Of a stretch of 64,000 bases of DNA, positions 31,201 through 63,706 are shown piece after piece (within the stretch, counting starts at the first letter, position 1; every line of letters starts with the position of its first letter). The DNA is taken from NCBI GenBank assembly GCA_020137815.1, contig CM035360.1, forward strand, positions 808,077-872,076, written 5' to 3'. The translations under genes and the position numbers were made by a program. Source of the stretch: Hormiphora californensis. Its lineage: Eukaryota > Ctenophora > Tentaculata > Cydippida > Pleurobrachiidae. Below the pieces are notes generated by a model. That model was not told the origin of the DNA. It was given only the letters and a program-made list of their open reading frames with translations, and did no database searches.

Positions 31201-33847
31201 CAGGCATTTTGTTCATTGCTGTATATCTACTACTAGATCAAGGTGTGTGTGTACTGTGTATAGTGTGTGTACTGTGTACTGTGTAGTATACTACACATCA
31301 CATTATAATTTATATATATCTGCAGGTCAAGGTGTGTGTTCTACATAACGCCAGGGTGGCCCACCTTGAGAGGATTGTGACCAAGGCACTGAGGAGATCA
31401 ACACCCCACCTGCCCAAATCATACTCATGGAGGTACGTGTTTTTTAGCTCTCTTTCACTAGAATGGGGTTTTACGTACATTGGTGTTCATATACAAAACA
31501 AAAACCGATATTTTAATTGGGGAGAGGGAGGAACTTTTTTTGTCTCATATGAGACCCTCCTCTTCGCACCGGGCCGAAGGCCCGGTGCGGCTACGTGAGG
31601 CCGTTGCGCAGTGTACAGTCAGTGTAGGACAAGACTTTTTAGGGGTAAACATACTTCACAAAGAAGGAATGGAATCTAAAAAGGCCTTTCCTGAAAAGTG
31701 AAAGTTATATCTTCTGTACGTCACCATCCGATATAGTGAGAAATGACCATGAGGTCAGGGACATGCGGCACGTAGGCTACATATTTGTGATCTACAGTAG
31801 AGTTGATGTAATGATCTAATATGGGCATGATATCTTAAATCACTGTGATCCGATATGGATATGTGTGTATCGTGTTTAACACGGTAGAAAATATGATATA
31901 GGAGTTAGAGATTCGATTACTGGAGCCAGTTTCTTGATGCCAGAGAATCACTCTGCTGCTGACACTGTCGCGCGGCGCTACTTTCAATGCAATTCACATC
32001 GAAATCCCTGCTAGTCATCGAAGATGTTGCGCGCAGCATGGTTCATAAGGATTCTCCCAGCTAACTACTGGTGTCAGTTTGCTGCAGCCTGGTGTCAGTT
32101 TCCAATCTGCAACTGGAGCGTAATCCATAATTCAACTTCCTTATATGGCTATAATAATACTATTGAACATAATCATGTTACTTCTTGAATATTAGCTTTG
32201 CTTACTTCTTTCCCCTTGCATCTTCTAGAACAAGAATATTTACAAATAGTTAGGGGATTTTAGTAAAAAAAGGGCCGAGTTTTCAGCAAAATTTTTAACA
32301 AGCTAATTTCTTCACCAATAGGTCCGGATAGGTGTCTAGTATGACCAAAAAAAGTACACAATAATCGGAAGTGCGCATGCACACTGAGCGCGCAAGAAAT
32401 AAACACATGTAAATACATGTATTTCTAGCCTGGCACGAAAACCCAAAAACCATCTTAGGAGACGAGTAGAGAAAAAACCAAGGGCACTAGATTGTGTAGC
32501 GTCCTCGCATTAGTGGGGGTAGGTGCTAGAATTAAGTCTCTATCTCATCTGGTTAATTAGATAATTGGATAATTAGATATGCGCATAACCGTATTTTGGC
32601 TATACGGCTATAGCCACTTAGGAATGGTTTAGAGACTTTTCACTGTTGCCATTTCGTAGGCAATAGCCAAGTTATGGGGGGTCGACGTCGGACTTTTAAG
32701 CTCTATCTCCAACCGTTTGGCCGCTATTTGGCTTTAAAGATGCTCAAAATCGGGCTTTTTACCGTTTTTTGCTCATTATTATTATTATTATTGTGTACTT
32801 TTTTTTGGTCATACTAGACACCTATCCGGACCTATTGGTGAAAAAATTAGCTTGTTAAAAATTTTGCTGAAAAAATATACTAAAATCCCCTTACTAAAAT
32901 ATGGCAGGGAAGTACAAATACATGTATTTCCTTGCCATCGGGCATGTGAACATCCCTATCACATGTGATAATAATAATAATACATAATAACCCGGGCAGA
33001 GGAAAAAAAAAACCATAAAATGTATAAGCCATGAGGGTAAACTGCACTGATAAAATATCGGGGTAATTAGGAAATTGGCAGATCAATATTTTGAAACGAT
33101 AACGGTGATCATGATAAGAAATACTGCGCTCTATCATGTCCTCTTTTTGTTCTAAAAAACTTTTGGCTTATCAGTTAGTCGTACTGCCAAAAGTAACACA
33201 GTTTTGAGTAAGAATCGAAGAGTCAAGATTATTATCAAGATTATATATTACAATTCGAAAGTTGAATCACTTTCAAGCAAGTGATTGGGACAGGCAGTTT
33301 GGGCGTCACGTTGGTAACGAAATTAGGGTATATGACTGATGTCGAACGGACGATAACTCATATCGGGTCGAAAGCTCGAAAATGTGGCCCTAACCCGAAC
33401 CCGAACGATAGCCGTAGCCATGTCTTAGGAAGACAGTACACAGTAAACTCTTCGTATTTGGCCTAGCGGCCAAATTCTTGAGCTCACATCCTCGGTGATT
33501 TACCGTCCGTTCGACTTTTAGTCCGGACCCCACGAAATTACCCCTACCTTGCGGGCACCGTAAAACGTTGTACTTATTACTGTGATGCCTTATGAGGGGT
33601 AATTTCGTTACCATGCCACCCCTTCACACCGCTCAGTAAGAGCTTGGTAGAAGGTCACTGCAAACTTCGTTATATTTCCTGCAGTTCACTATGGAAGCGG
33701 TATTGCCTCCAAGTTGGTTCAGTTCGTCTCAGTAGCCGGAATAAGATGGTTGTACACTACGGGGTAAAGAACAATGACAAGCTCAAGTTTGCTAAGAGAC
33801 TCAGGAATGATGTGTTAGCTGGTGTTGAGCGTCGTATGAACACTTGA
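28205..33847 (+). CDS. SNRNP25: U11/U12 snRNP 25 kDa protein
   Basis: Four exons: 28205-28280, 30948-31051, 31326-31432, 33685-33847, in phase, 149 residues. Residues 13-60 (VDDLLQQLLGDPLLGDLPED, then DVRCQIA and GHVIELVLTR) and the ubiquitin-like body (VKVCVLHNARVAHLERIVTK, SYSWSSLWKRYCL, YGVKNNDKLKFAKRLR) follow the order of animal SNRNP25, which is about 130 residues. Known role: part of the U11/U12 di-snRNP of the minor spliceosome, acting in the nucleus on U12-type introns. A poly(A) signal AATAAA lies at 33869-33874. Intron 1 (2.7 kb) carries a large minisatellite and a MITE; intron 3 carries two more TIR elements. The family call comes from conserved order and length. Confidence 0.85.
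28334..28446. mobile_element. MITE copy 1 of the CAGGAACCGACCG family
   Basis: About 110 bp bounded by CAGGAACCGACCG and cggtcggttctg. The interior includes tactggtccctgattggctg and agtcacgtgacc. Other copies are at 51988-52085 and 56168-56276. Confidence 0.8.
28490..30686. repeat. 31-bp GC-rich minisatellite, about 70 copies, in SNRNP25 intron 1
   Basis: Units begin CACCACAGGCGCCGAGG. The clean part runs from about 29040; the left flank is more degenerate. The array is almost free of T and about 80% G+C, unlike the AT-rich surroundings. Because 31 is not a multiple of three and the unit lacks stops, long open frames appear in all frames of both strands; none is a gene. Confidence 0.95.
30687..30825. 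repeat. 31-bp minisatellite, G-free form, about 4 copies
   Basis: Units begin CACCACATTCTCCTATT. The period is the same as in the preceding GC-rich array, and the unit is identical to it after replacing every G by T (see findings). The array leads into ordinary intron sequence. Confidence 0.95.
31568..31590. repeat. Short perfect hairpin
   Basis: gcaccgggcc and ggcccggtgc close on a gaa loop. It has the same head-and-stem style as the hairpin chains elsewhere in the window. Confidence 0.6.
32247..32896. mobile_element. 650-bp TIR element in SNRNP25 intron 3
   Basis: About 110-bp inverted termini starting TAGTTAGGGGATTTTAGTA (left) and TAGTAAGGGGATTTTAGTA (right complement). Both include tccggataggtgtctagta. 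There is no coding sequence; the ends fit a TA-targeting (mariner-like) MITE. Confidence 0.8.
33312..33613. mobile_element. 302-bp MITE, TGGTAACGAAATTA termini
   Basis: TGGTAACGAAATTA at the left is mirrored by TAATTTCGTTACCA at the right. Sub-terminal blocks cgaacggacgataa and accgtccgttcg also pair. It belongs to the same family as 26055-26127 and ends 71 bp before the last SNRNP25 exon. Confidence 0.75.
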
Positions 33848-34027
33848 ATATTCATTGATGACGTAAATAATAAATATGCGAAACTTGAAAGTGAGGTGGG
33901 TTGAGGGTGTGTCTGAACTCTGAATGGAGCTTGTCTGGTGGCCTCGATTTGATTCTCATATGACAGTGCACTCAAATGGGGTCTGCGGTGCCAGACCGAA
34001 TGAAGCATTCATGTTTGAATACTACCG

Positions 34028-34152
34028 AAAACTGGGGGTCCAGCCCTAAAATATGGCATCGGTAGCCTGATTTTTTTTAGCTTTTACAAGTTCAAAATTT
34101 TAAAAGAGCTCAAAGCTTGGCCTTTTTAGGGCTGGACCGGGTCCCCCCTAAG
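34028..34152. mobile_element. Small MITE with ggtccagccctaaaa termini
   Basis: gggggtccagccctaaaa at the left pairs with tttttagggctggacc at the right. It lies in the intergenic space after SNRNP25. Confidence 0.65.
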
Positions 34153-34261
34153 ACTGCTGTACAGTTACATAACTCAAAAGTAACTCAAAAGTGACATTGC
34201 TATTATATCATTGCTATTATATCATTGCTGCCTGCTGCATGTGATGTACAATTCCGGATTA

Positions 34262-35746
34262 GTGTCCCACTGTCTTTGCGTGACCTGTGATTTTGGGTGA
34301 TGAGTGGGTTCCATTCAAATGCTCATAACTCATCGAAAAAGAGGTCAAAACGGCTCAACCAAAAACAGTGTTGTAGAGAATTGTCAGGCGAACATTTGGG
34401 TACAAGATTGATGTTCCAAGTCTTACCAACCGTCAGATATATCGTCTTAAAGTCAAAAATACGTGTTCATGAAATCCGACCGGGGTTCACGTTTTGAAAA
34501 ATTCACAAATGTAAAGTTGCTCGGATCACATTGCATCCCTCATAAGAGTTGTAGGAAATTGTCTGGCGGTCATTTTGGTACCCGGGTTTTTGTCCTAGCT
34601 CAATGTTTAGAGTGTCTTATGACTGTCAGAACTGGAATTTTCGCAAAAGTGGTTTCAGGTATCGCATTACATTTTGCTCTGTTATGAAGCTCATTGCTGC
34701 TTGAATAACATCTTAGTGCATGATAGGGTTGAGAAAGACCACTTGCGTATCCTACACATTAACAGGGGCCTTGCCAAATCGTCATAACAACCCTGTCAAG
34801 TGTCTAGATGAAATTGAGACGATATGTGCTGATTATCATGGGATTACACACGACACCGAGCCACCTAATTAGGCGTTGTGAGCCGATACCAACTAAGACT
34901 CAGCGTAGAAAAATCATTATGTTCATACAGTCATAACGCAACTAATACGTAGAGCTATGGAAAAAATCATGGTATCAAAATGAACCTTAGACGATTCCAA
35001 TGAAGCTCTTATAAATTTCAAACCATTTTACCCATTTGTTGATGACACGTGATCCCCTCAAAAATGTTGGTTGAATTTCGTCTTTAGACAGTCATAAGAC
35101 AATCTAACCATTGAGCTAGGACAAAAACGCGAGTACCAAAATGACCGCCAGACAATTTCCTACAACTCTTATGAGGGATGCAATGTGATCCGAGCAACTT
35201 TGCATTTGTGAATTTTTCAAAACGTGAATCCCGGTCGGATTTCATGAGCACGTATTTTTGATGTCCCAACCTTGGCGGGCTGGTGACACCGACCGCGGCA
35301 TAATAGAGCTTGGAGTGGGGGCCACTGTTGGACCTCCGAACTGGTCTCGCGTATGTTAGCGTGTGTTCAGGCATTCAGGAAAAAAGACGTTGATTCAGTT
35401 GTTCAAAATCAAATAGCTAATATAACAAACGTTTCGACATAAGAATGTCCTCTTCAGTGTTAAGCTTTTTTCCTGAATGCCTGAACACACGCTAACATAC
35501 GCGAGACCAGTTCGGAGGTCCAACAGTGGCCCCCACTCCAAAGACGTATTTTTGACTTTAAGACGATATATCTGACGGTTGGTAAGACTTGGAACATCAA
35601 TCTTGTACCCAAATGTTCGCCTGACAATTCTCTACAACACTGTTTTTGGTTGAGCCGTTTTGACCTCTTTTTCGATGAGTTATGAGCATTTGAATGGAAC
35701 CCACTCATCACCCAAAATCACAGGTCACGCAAAGACAGTGGGACAC
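34262..35746. mobile_element. Long-TIR element with nested insertion
   Basis: Left terminus GTGTCCCACTGTCTTTGCG is mirrored by the right end. The arms extend several hundred bp (tcataactcatcgaaaaaga pairs with its complement near 35670; cattgcatccctcataagag pairs near 35170). The interior between the arms, about 34690-35085, is unique. No transposase was seen. A second element (35262-35543) interrupts the right arm. Confidence 0.75.
35262..35543. mobile_element. Nested MITE with 12-bp flanking duplication
   Basis: acgtatttttga occurs on both sides (35250-35261 and 35544-35555), and the uninterrupted left arm of the host element shows the empty site. The element has about 70-bp internal inverted repeats containing gcgtatgttagcgtgtgttc. 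Confidence 0.7.
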
Positions 35747-35819
35747 CCTGTATATTAACTTGTACCATTTAACTTTTTGAGCAAATCGTTAACAGCGAGT
35801 GTTTTGTTATATATATTAG

Positions 35820-51236
<15,417 letters not shown>

Positions 51237-51548
51237 ATTATTTAGATGGCGGAAAAAAAGACAAGAGTTTATGGACAAAGTTAAATTGCATGGCAATGAA
51301 AATAGTATTTTACACGTAACCTGCTTTACACGTCCATTCAGATCAGGGATGCTTTTGAATGGACGTGTAAAATCAAGTCATACGTTTTTGTTTATAAAAA
51401 TTATCAAGGTTTTTATTTTAAATTATTTTAAATTAAAAATTATTTTAAATTAAAAATTATCAAGGTTTTTCATTTGTAATTTCAAATCAACCACAGCTCG
51501 TTTGAAGATAACTGGAGTTGTATTAATAGAATCTAAAGAGCGTGGTTT

Positions 51549-51648
51549 GATCAGCTATTATATACAACACTGATAATTTGGTTTAGTACCATTATATCGA
51601 TATAATGGTACTAAACCAAATTATCAGTGTTGTATATAATAGCTGATC
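51549..51648. repeat. 100-bp perfect palindrome upstream of PLBD
   Basis: The 50 bases from GATCAGCTATTATATACAAC onward are followed directly by their exact reverse complement, centred between 51598 and 51599 (atatCGatat). It ends 72 bp before the PLBD start codon. It could form a cruciform, be a tiny MITE, or be an assembly foldback. Confidence 0.95.
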
Positions 51649-51720
51649 GTTGTCTATCTTGTTAACACTGATAATACTATTATTAATAGATAGTAAGATT
51701 CATAAAACCAACCTTCAGCC

Positions 51721-57854
<6,134 letters not shown>

Positions 57855-57878
57855 TCTTTACACAACTAATTACTAGTA

Positions 57879-57963
57879 CAGTCGGACCCCGATTTACCGG
57901 GATGCTCGGGGGAAATGGTTTTGCCCGGTAAATCGGGGTGTCCGGTATATCGGGGTCCGACTG
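57879..57963. mobile_element. 85-bp MITE, CAGTCGGACCCCGATTTAC termini
   Basis: The cleanest copy of this family: near-perfect inverted ends flanked by TA on both sides (57877-57878, 57964-57965). It begins 24 bp after the PLBD stop, so it probably lies in the 3' UTR. Confidence 0.9.
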
Positions 57964-58322
57964 TACTTTACACAACTTATTAATGGGTTACTAATTACGT
58001 TTTTCATGATCATAGAGGTTTGTTATAAAGTAAAATAAAAGTAGAACAATTCTGTTCAAACACTATACTTTTCTTGAATATTGATTTTTTATACCTGTGG
58101 TCATTTTAGTGTTTTTAATGAGCCGGTCTTGTTTTGATAATAAGGATTTTTGTAATTGAAACTAATTATTTTTGTATCTTTGCATATTTTCAAAATTATT
58201 TTCAAAATTATAAACTTTTTGTTCTGTTCAACTTTTCAGTTCCTCCAACTCCAAGAAGTTCCGATCCGATGTAGAATTCCCCTAAACTAACACATTCTCA
58301 TAGCTACAGCTACTAACATGGA

Positions 58323-61300
58323 ATGATAATTCTCCTTCTTCTCTCTTCCCTCCAATTATGGATCGCAGACGGAGCGGGAACAGAGAGGGACCGGAACAGA
58401 GACGGAGCGGGAACAGGGAGCAACAGATCCCGCGACGGGAATTCATCAGTTCATACTGCTGAGAATGAGGAATATAGGGATAAAGCGAGGGAGATGTTTC
58501 TTCATGCGTACCGAGGCTACCTTGAGCACGCATACCCTTATGATGAACTCCGACCCATTAGGTAATTGTAGCAGGATTTAAGGCTGGTATAGCAGTGATA
58601 ACCCATGTGATAACCCATGTGATAACCCATGGTGAGTAGTGTTTGTCAAAAGGCGTAGAGGTAGAGGATGATGGAGGAATCTTATTACTGATTATATATT
58701 ATTAATACCCATTGCTGTACTAAGTGTTAACCCCCTCCCTATATATTCCCTTCAGCTGCTCTGGCGTGTCTACCTGGGGTAATTTCTCCCTGACCCTCAT
58801 CGACTCCCTGGACACGATGGTGATTATGGGGCTGCAGGAAGAGTTTAGAGATGCGGTACAACGTGTTCTTGCTAATAGCGACTTCAACGTTGATAAAAAT
58901 GTAGGTTTAAACCCATCGGTCTACCGGTGCACTAAGCACTTGTTCTCTATGTCTATGTCTCTCTTTTTTTCGCACTCCCTCCCTATTCCTTCACTCCCTC
59001 TCTCCATCTCACTATCTCCCCCTCTCTTTACTCCCTCTCTCCATCTCTCCTCTTCCTGTAGGTGAGTGTATTTGAGACGAATATCAGGGTGGTGGGTGGT
59101 CTCCTCTCTGCCCACCTACTCCTCCAAAGGGCGGGTGGTGTTGAGGATATTCCAGAAGGGTGGCCCTGTACTGGACCACTTCTGGACATGGCTGTTGATG
59201 TGGCCAGTCGACTACTCCCCGCCTTCGCTACACCTACTGGTTTGTAGTCTTTCTACTTTTATTGACATTATAGTATGGCAGTATGTTTAATTCTCCCCAC
59301 TCCCTCATCCTAGGACTACTCTTTTTACCATGTCTCCACACTCCCCCCTCACCGTACTGACCCTCATCCTAGGACTACGCTTTTTACCATGTCTCCATAC
59401 TTCCCCTCACCCCCCCCTTCTTAGGACTACCCTACGGTACGACCAACCTGAGATATGGTGTTCCCCGTGGTGAAACGACGGTTACTGGTGTTGCTGGCTG
59501 TGGAACGTGAGTAGTTAATTTGCTATATGTAACCATGGTAACCATGGTAACTACTGAACACTTTTCGGCATGTAATAAAACTTCGATTCGTCAACAGCTA
59601 CTATTCATTGTTTTCTCTCGATCCCGGCTGTTGAGTAAGCACGGGTGAAGGATGAATGGTATTAATGTCTGATGTAACAACAACTCCTTCCAGATATTTG
59701 TTAGAGTTCGGGTTACTATCCCGACTAACGGGTGACCCATCCTACGAGCATGCCGCCCGACGGGCCCTCCGGTCCCTGTACAATGCCCGCTCTACTATTG
59801 ATCTCATGGGTAGGTAGTACACACATAGAACAGACAAACTGACGGACAGATGTAGTCACTACACACATCTGTCCATGAATTTGTTTGTTTGACTATCTGC
59901 TTTTTTGTCAGTCTGATTTGTCTGTAAAATCCAAACTAAAAAGGCCCCTCGCTTGGGGTTTCTTTTAATCGTGGGGATTGTAGCTTGCTAGAACTATTGA
60001 TTTGTCTGTATTTACTACATATTAGTAATAAAAGTTAGATTTTAAGCCAACTTCCCAAGGGAATCACATTGACGTTTCAAGTGGCGAGTGGGTGTACAGG
60101 GAAGCGGGTATTGGAGGGAATGTGGATTCATATTACGAGTATTTGCTGAAGGCTGGACTCTATTTTGATGATGTAGGTATAGTTACCATGGTTACCATGG
60201 GGTTACCATGGGGTTACCATGGTTACCATGGTAACGGGTAAAACGCTATCATACCCCATCTGTAGACCCATCTCTAATTTTAATTGCACATCCTTGGTAT
60301 CGAAATTACCCCTAACTTGCTATCTTCCCTCTAGTTAGAGCTGGTTCGACAGTTCAAGGTGCTGTATCGGTCCGTTGTGCGCTATCTCCAACACGAATTC
60401 TGGTACATCTGGGCGAACATGTTCTCAGGTAAATAATTATAGCACTGTTAAGTGCCCCGGACATTCGTTGTGTATCTGGTCAGCCCTCCGAAAAATACAG
60501 ATGATCAATAGTGAAAACACATCATAAAGATGTATTTTTTGATGTTGTCACCCCTTCTCGTGCGGTCGATTTTTGCGCTAACGTGTGGTGCACAATGCAC
60601 GCCTCAAAATTTATAAATTTCACATGCACATGCATTTGGGGGTGACAAGTTCAAACAAGAATATTTGCACCATGTATCTGACTTTAGTAAAGACGCATTG
60701 TGTTTCATAATCAGTTAAAATGTTGGACGTTGGTACATAATCAGTAATAACGTATTCATATCACTATTGTGTCCCTGATAAAGGCCATTTAAACCCCCTA
60801 GCCCTAGTTCCATGGGCAAAATTCTGCAAAATTTAGGCTGAATTACGCCTTTTATTATCAGGCCCAACGTATGCACAATTAGGCGTAATTCTGCAGCGTA
60901 ATTCTGCCCATGGAACAAGGGTCTAACTCTCTATAAAGAGCTTTAAATATACTACATCATACATAATATTTCGTTTTCTAAATCTACAGTTCAACAGTTT
61001 AGAAAACGCCCCTCTTTACTTTCTACGAGAGTTGGAGGGAGAGCTACTGTAGTTGGAAGAGGTTTTACGATATCTGGAAGGTGTCCATTGAGACATTGGA
61101 AATTTGAACCATGACAAACCTCACATCAACATCTATCGCTTTTTCTGCTAGAGTCTTTATTAGAGGGTCATATGTAGCCTGGCTGTGCCTAAAACACACG
61201 GCCAGAGTTTGGTGTCTGAGCAGGCTCCTCTCACCCAGAGTCAGGGGTTGACAATCTCGTGTCTGGATAAGATCTTTAAACCATGTGTAAAGGTGAACAA

Positions 61301-63611
61301 CATCATCATGTGGATACCGAGCGTGCTCAACCAGAATTGCCGTTAACTCCGATGCCACCCAGTCTTGGGTCTCGTGATTTTCAATGTAGTCGTCAAGTAA
61401 AGCCCTCCTAATAGCTGGCAGTGTACCCATCTTCCACTTAAGAGGGGTTATGAATCGATCCCTGCTCCTCCATGCCTCTTTCATCACGTGTGCAGCCTGG
61501 TCGAATAAAAACTGTGCATCCGTTAATGAGGCTTCGATATTGTCATCCAAGCTCTTGCATATTTTCTCGTAATAATGAACACATTGGTTTACGAGATGCT
61601 GTAGTTTAAATGATATGCAGAACTTATTAAACTGGTGGAAATTATCTTTAGTTAAGACGTCTTCTGCTGTTATTCGCCTCCTTACTGTCTTAGTTCCCCC
61701 AAGTCGACCCTTTTTCTCATGAGGGACTGTCCTTCCACGGAGAACTTCCATGACAGCCCAGACCGCCTCCCTATCAAATTCTGTCAAGTCTAAAGCCATT
61801 TCATGGTCCCAGGCAATCATCTGATTGAACACAGGACTCCGTGATGTTAGAATCACACTCTCTACGGTAATAGAATCTTCCTTGACAAGTAGTTTCACCT
61901 CGCCTGAAGCGGCTTGCTCATCCCTGTTTCCGTGCGACCCAAAACAAGATGTCGCCATTATAACTCCTAGCGAAAGGATATAAGGGATAAACAAAAATCG
62001 GATCAGTACATAATTGTGATAATAGCTGTAATACCTAATCGCGGATTGTTTTGTTAGTACATATCTAATACAAAATAAAGGAGACAAGTATCATTGTGGG
62101 CATCAAACACAAACAAAGAGAAAAATAAAATAAAAGCAGAACAAAGGTGCAAAATCGTTATCTCGTAGAAACATTATATAGGCCCTAAAATCACAAGACC
62201 CTCGTCACAAGACTACATTGGAACAGGCAACAGAGTAAAAGTGAAAGCGAAACAACTACGAACTGGCTACAATTCGCGGGGGGGGGGGGGGCGTCACCTT
62301 TTTTTGCCCATTGCCCATAATCCCAGCGAATTTTGGTTTTGCCCATATGGGCAAAAGTGGGCAAAAATGGGCAAAAGTGGGCAAAAATGGGCAAAATGAA
62401 ATTTTCAGTGTTTTCTTTCTTTTTTCAACTCTATAGCTTGATTTCATGTGAGAGAACAGCCCAAGTTTTGATAAAACTCGGTCATAATGGTCTTTGGTGT
62501 CAAAATTTTTTTAGTGGTCAAATCCTAAATTTAGGATTTTTTAGGTTTTTTGGTTTTTATGGGTTTCAGAAACGTTCTAGAACAAAATAAATACAAGCAT
62601 CTTCCTCAGCGTGAAATTCTGCTTCGATTATTATAATAGTGGCTATAAACCTATCTATGATGTAAGGTGCAGGAGTTATTTTTTTGCCCATTTTGCCCAA
62701 AGTCCCACGATTTTTGAAAAATCAGTTGTTTCCACATGGGCAAATATGGGCAAACATGGGCAAAAAAAGGTGACGCCCCCCCCCCCCAATTCGCAAATTT
62801 GTTGTGCATAAAAATCTAACCGACGTGAGATTCATATCACATGTGCAACGTACGCAGCCATTTCTCACTGTGAGATAGGAAGCGAGATATACAAGTTATT
62901 TTTCCCAACCTGCTAAAGTCGGATAACTTCGAAGTTGTCACCCCCAAACGCACGTGCATGCGATATTTATCAATCTTGACACACACACCACACATGTGAT
63001 ACACATACACACACGTGTGACACAATGACACACAACACGTGTGATGTGACACGCAAAAAAACGAGCGCACGAGAAGGCCGAAGGGGGGGGGGGTGACAAC
63101 TTCAAAAATCCGACTTTTTTTCATCCCCAATCCCCTCCAGGTATGCCGACTATTCCCAATGTATCGACTCTTGATGCGTTTTGGCCGAGTCTCCAAGTTC
63201 TTATTGGCGACATAGCCGCTGCAAAGAAGACCCTAACCAACTTTTACTCTCTTGTTACACATTACGGGTTTACTCCTGAGATGTTTAGCTTACTGAATGG
63301 ACAGGTTAGTAACTGGGGCAGGTTTAGGCAGGTTAGTAACTGGGGCAGGTTTAGGCAGGTTAGTAACTTGGGCAGGTTTAGCCAGGTTAGTCATTTGGGC
63401 AGGTTTAGGCAGGTTTGAAACTTGGACTGATTTGACGTACTGTCGTTTTGAGAATCAAAACAGCGTCTGGCCAGGAATGGAAACCTACCCTCCCCTTTTT
63501 CAGCTAAGTCCAGGAATGGAAACCTACCCTCTACGGCCTGAGTTTGCGGAAAGTCTGGTTTACATGTACCAGGCAACTGGAGATCAAATGTGGAGAAACA
63601 TGGGGAAACAG
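58323..63611 (+). CDS. EDEM2: EDEM2-type ER mannosidase-like protein (GH47), 3' end outside window
   Basis: Nine exons seen: 58323-58561, 58756-58900, 59062-59239, 59425-59506, 59694-59809, 60060-60172, 60335-60428, 63141-63304, 63504-63611; phases agree, 413 residues so far. A signal peptide ([17 protein letters not shown]) precedes an unusual Asp/Arg/Gly-rich insert with repeated DGAGT. GH47 motifs follow: [105 protein letters not shown] and [10 protein letters not shown]. Segments EGWPC.GPLL and NHIDV point to EDEM2 rather than EDEM1/3. Known role: starts mannose trimming of misfolded glycoproteins for ER-associated degradation in the ER lumen. The donor after 59239 is GTTTGT, weak but fixed by phase. 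Tandem splice-edge copies occur before exons 4 and 9 and after exon 8. Confidence 0.9.
59305..59430. repeat. Three tandem copies of the EDEM2 exon-4 acceptor
   Basis: cctcatcctag|gactact, cctcatcctag|gactacg and cttcttag|gactaccc lie about 55-60 bp apart, each followed by exon-like bases and tttttaccatgtctcca in the first two. Only the third continues into the family-matching exon. Confidence 0.85.
60540..60653. mobile_element. MITE with GTCACCCC termini
   Basis: tgatgttgtcacccc at the left pairs with ggggtgacaagttca at the right. It lies in EDEM2 intron 7 and is related to the element at 62915-63117. Confidence 0.65.
60802..60921. mobile_element. 120-bp MITE with GTTCCATGGGCA termini
   Basis: ccctagttccatgggcaaaa at the left is mirrored by attctgcccatggaacaagg at the right. 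The interior repeats aattctgca and ttaggc.gaatt motifs. Confidence 0.7.
61065..61958 (-). CDS. BTB/POZ-like protein, intronless, nested antisense in EDEM2 intron 7
   Basis: Open frame of 297 residues from ATG 61958 ([15 protein letters not shown]); the frame extends 43 codons upstream but that part is hydrophobic and lacks similarity, so the internal start is preferred. Residues about 18-75 ([40 protein letters not shown]) have the BTB/POZ pattern: a strand pair, then xxL.SRSPVF.QM, then LD..EFD..AVW..ME.L. The rest is helical and unrecognised. BTB domains dimerise and often recruit cullin-3; nothing here shows that directly. Being intronless inside another gene's intron suggests origin by retroposition or a recent single-exon gene. 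The stop (61067-61065) and the whole frame are intact. Confidence 0.65.
   Translation of the reverse strand: MATSCFGSHGNRDEQAASGEVKLLVKEDSITVESVILTSRSPVFNQMIAWDHEMALDLTEFDREAVWAVMEVLRGRTVPHEKKGRLGGTKTVRRRITAEDVLTKDNFHQFNKFCISFKLQHLVNQCVHYYEKICKSLDDNIEASLTDAQFLFDQAAHVMKEAWRSRDRFITPLKWKMGTLPAIRRALLDDYIENHETQDWVASELTAILVEHARYPHDDVVHLYTWFKDLIQTRDCQPLTLGERSLLRHQTLAVCFRHSQATYDPLIKTLAEKAIDVDVRFVMVQISNVSMDTFQIS
62277..62788. mobile_element. TIR element with poly-G ends and gggcaaaa repeats
   Basis: The G run plus cgtcacctttttttgccca at the left is mirrored by tgggcaaaaaaaggtgacg plus a C run at the right. At 62340-62396 tandem gggcaaaa(g/a)t repeats follow. No gene. Confidence 0.75.
62915..63117. 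mobile_element. MITE with AAAGTCGGA..GTTGTCACCCCC termini
   Basis: aaagtcggataacttcgaag then ttgtcaccccc at the left; ggggtgacaacttcaaaaat then ccgacttt at the right. The interior has cacacgtgtgac repeats. It ends about 20 bp before EDEM2 exon 8. Confidence 0.75.
63296..63420. repeat. Tandem copies of the EDEM2 exon-8 donor
   Basis: The true donor GGACAG|GTTAGTAAC is followed by repeats of a unit of about 34 bp: ggcaggttagtaac(t)tgggcaggttta. Four copies of (g)caggttagt are visible. Confidence 0.85.
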
Positions 63612-63659
63612 GTATGGGCTAAAAACTGACAAGACAGACAGACTGTCTATGGGGGAGGG

Positions 63660-63706
63660 GCTTGTTGAGTAAGGGGGAAGAGTGTCCCCCTTACTCAACG
63701 GGGAGG
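63660..63706. repeat. Hairpin with gttgagtaaggggg stem
   Basis: gttgagtaagggggaa and cccccttactcaac pair around a short loop in the intron after exon 9 of EDEM2. No further exon is recognised to the end of the window. Confidence 0.75.
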
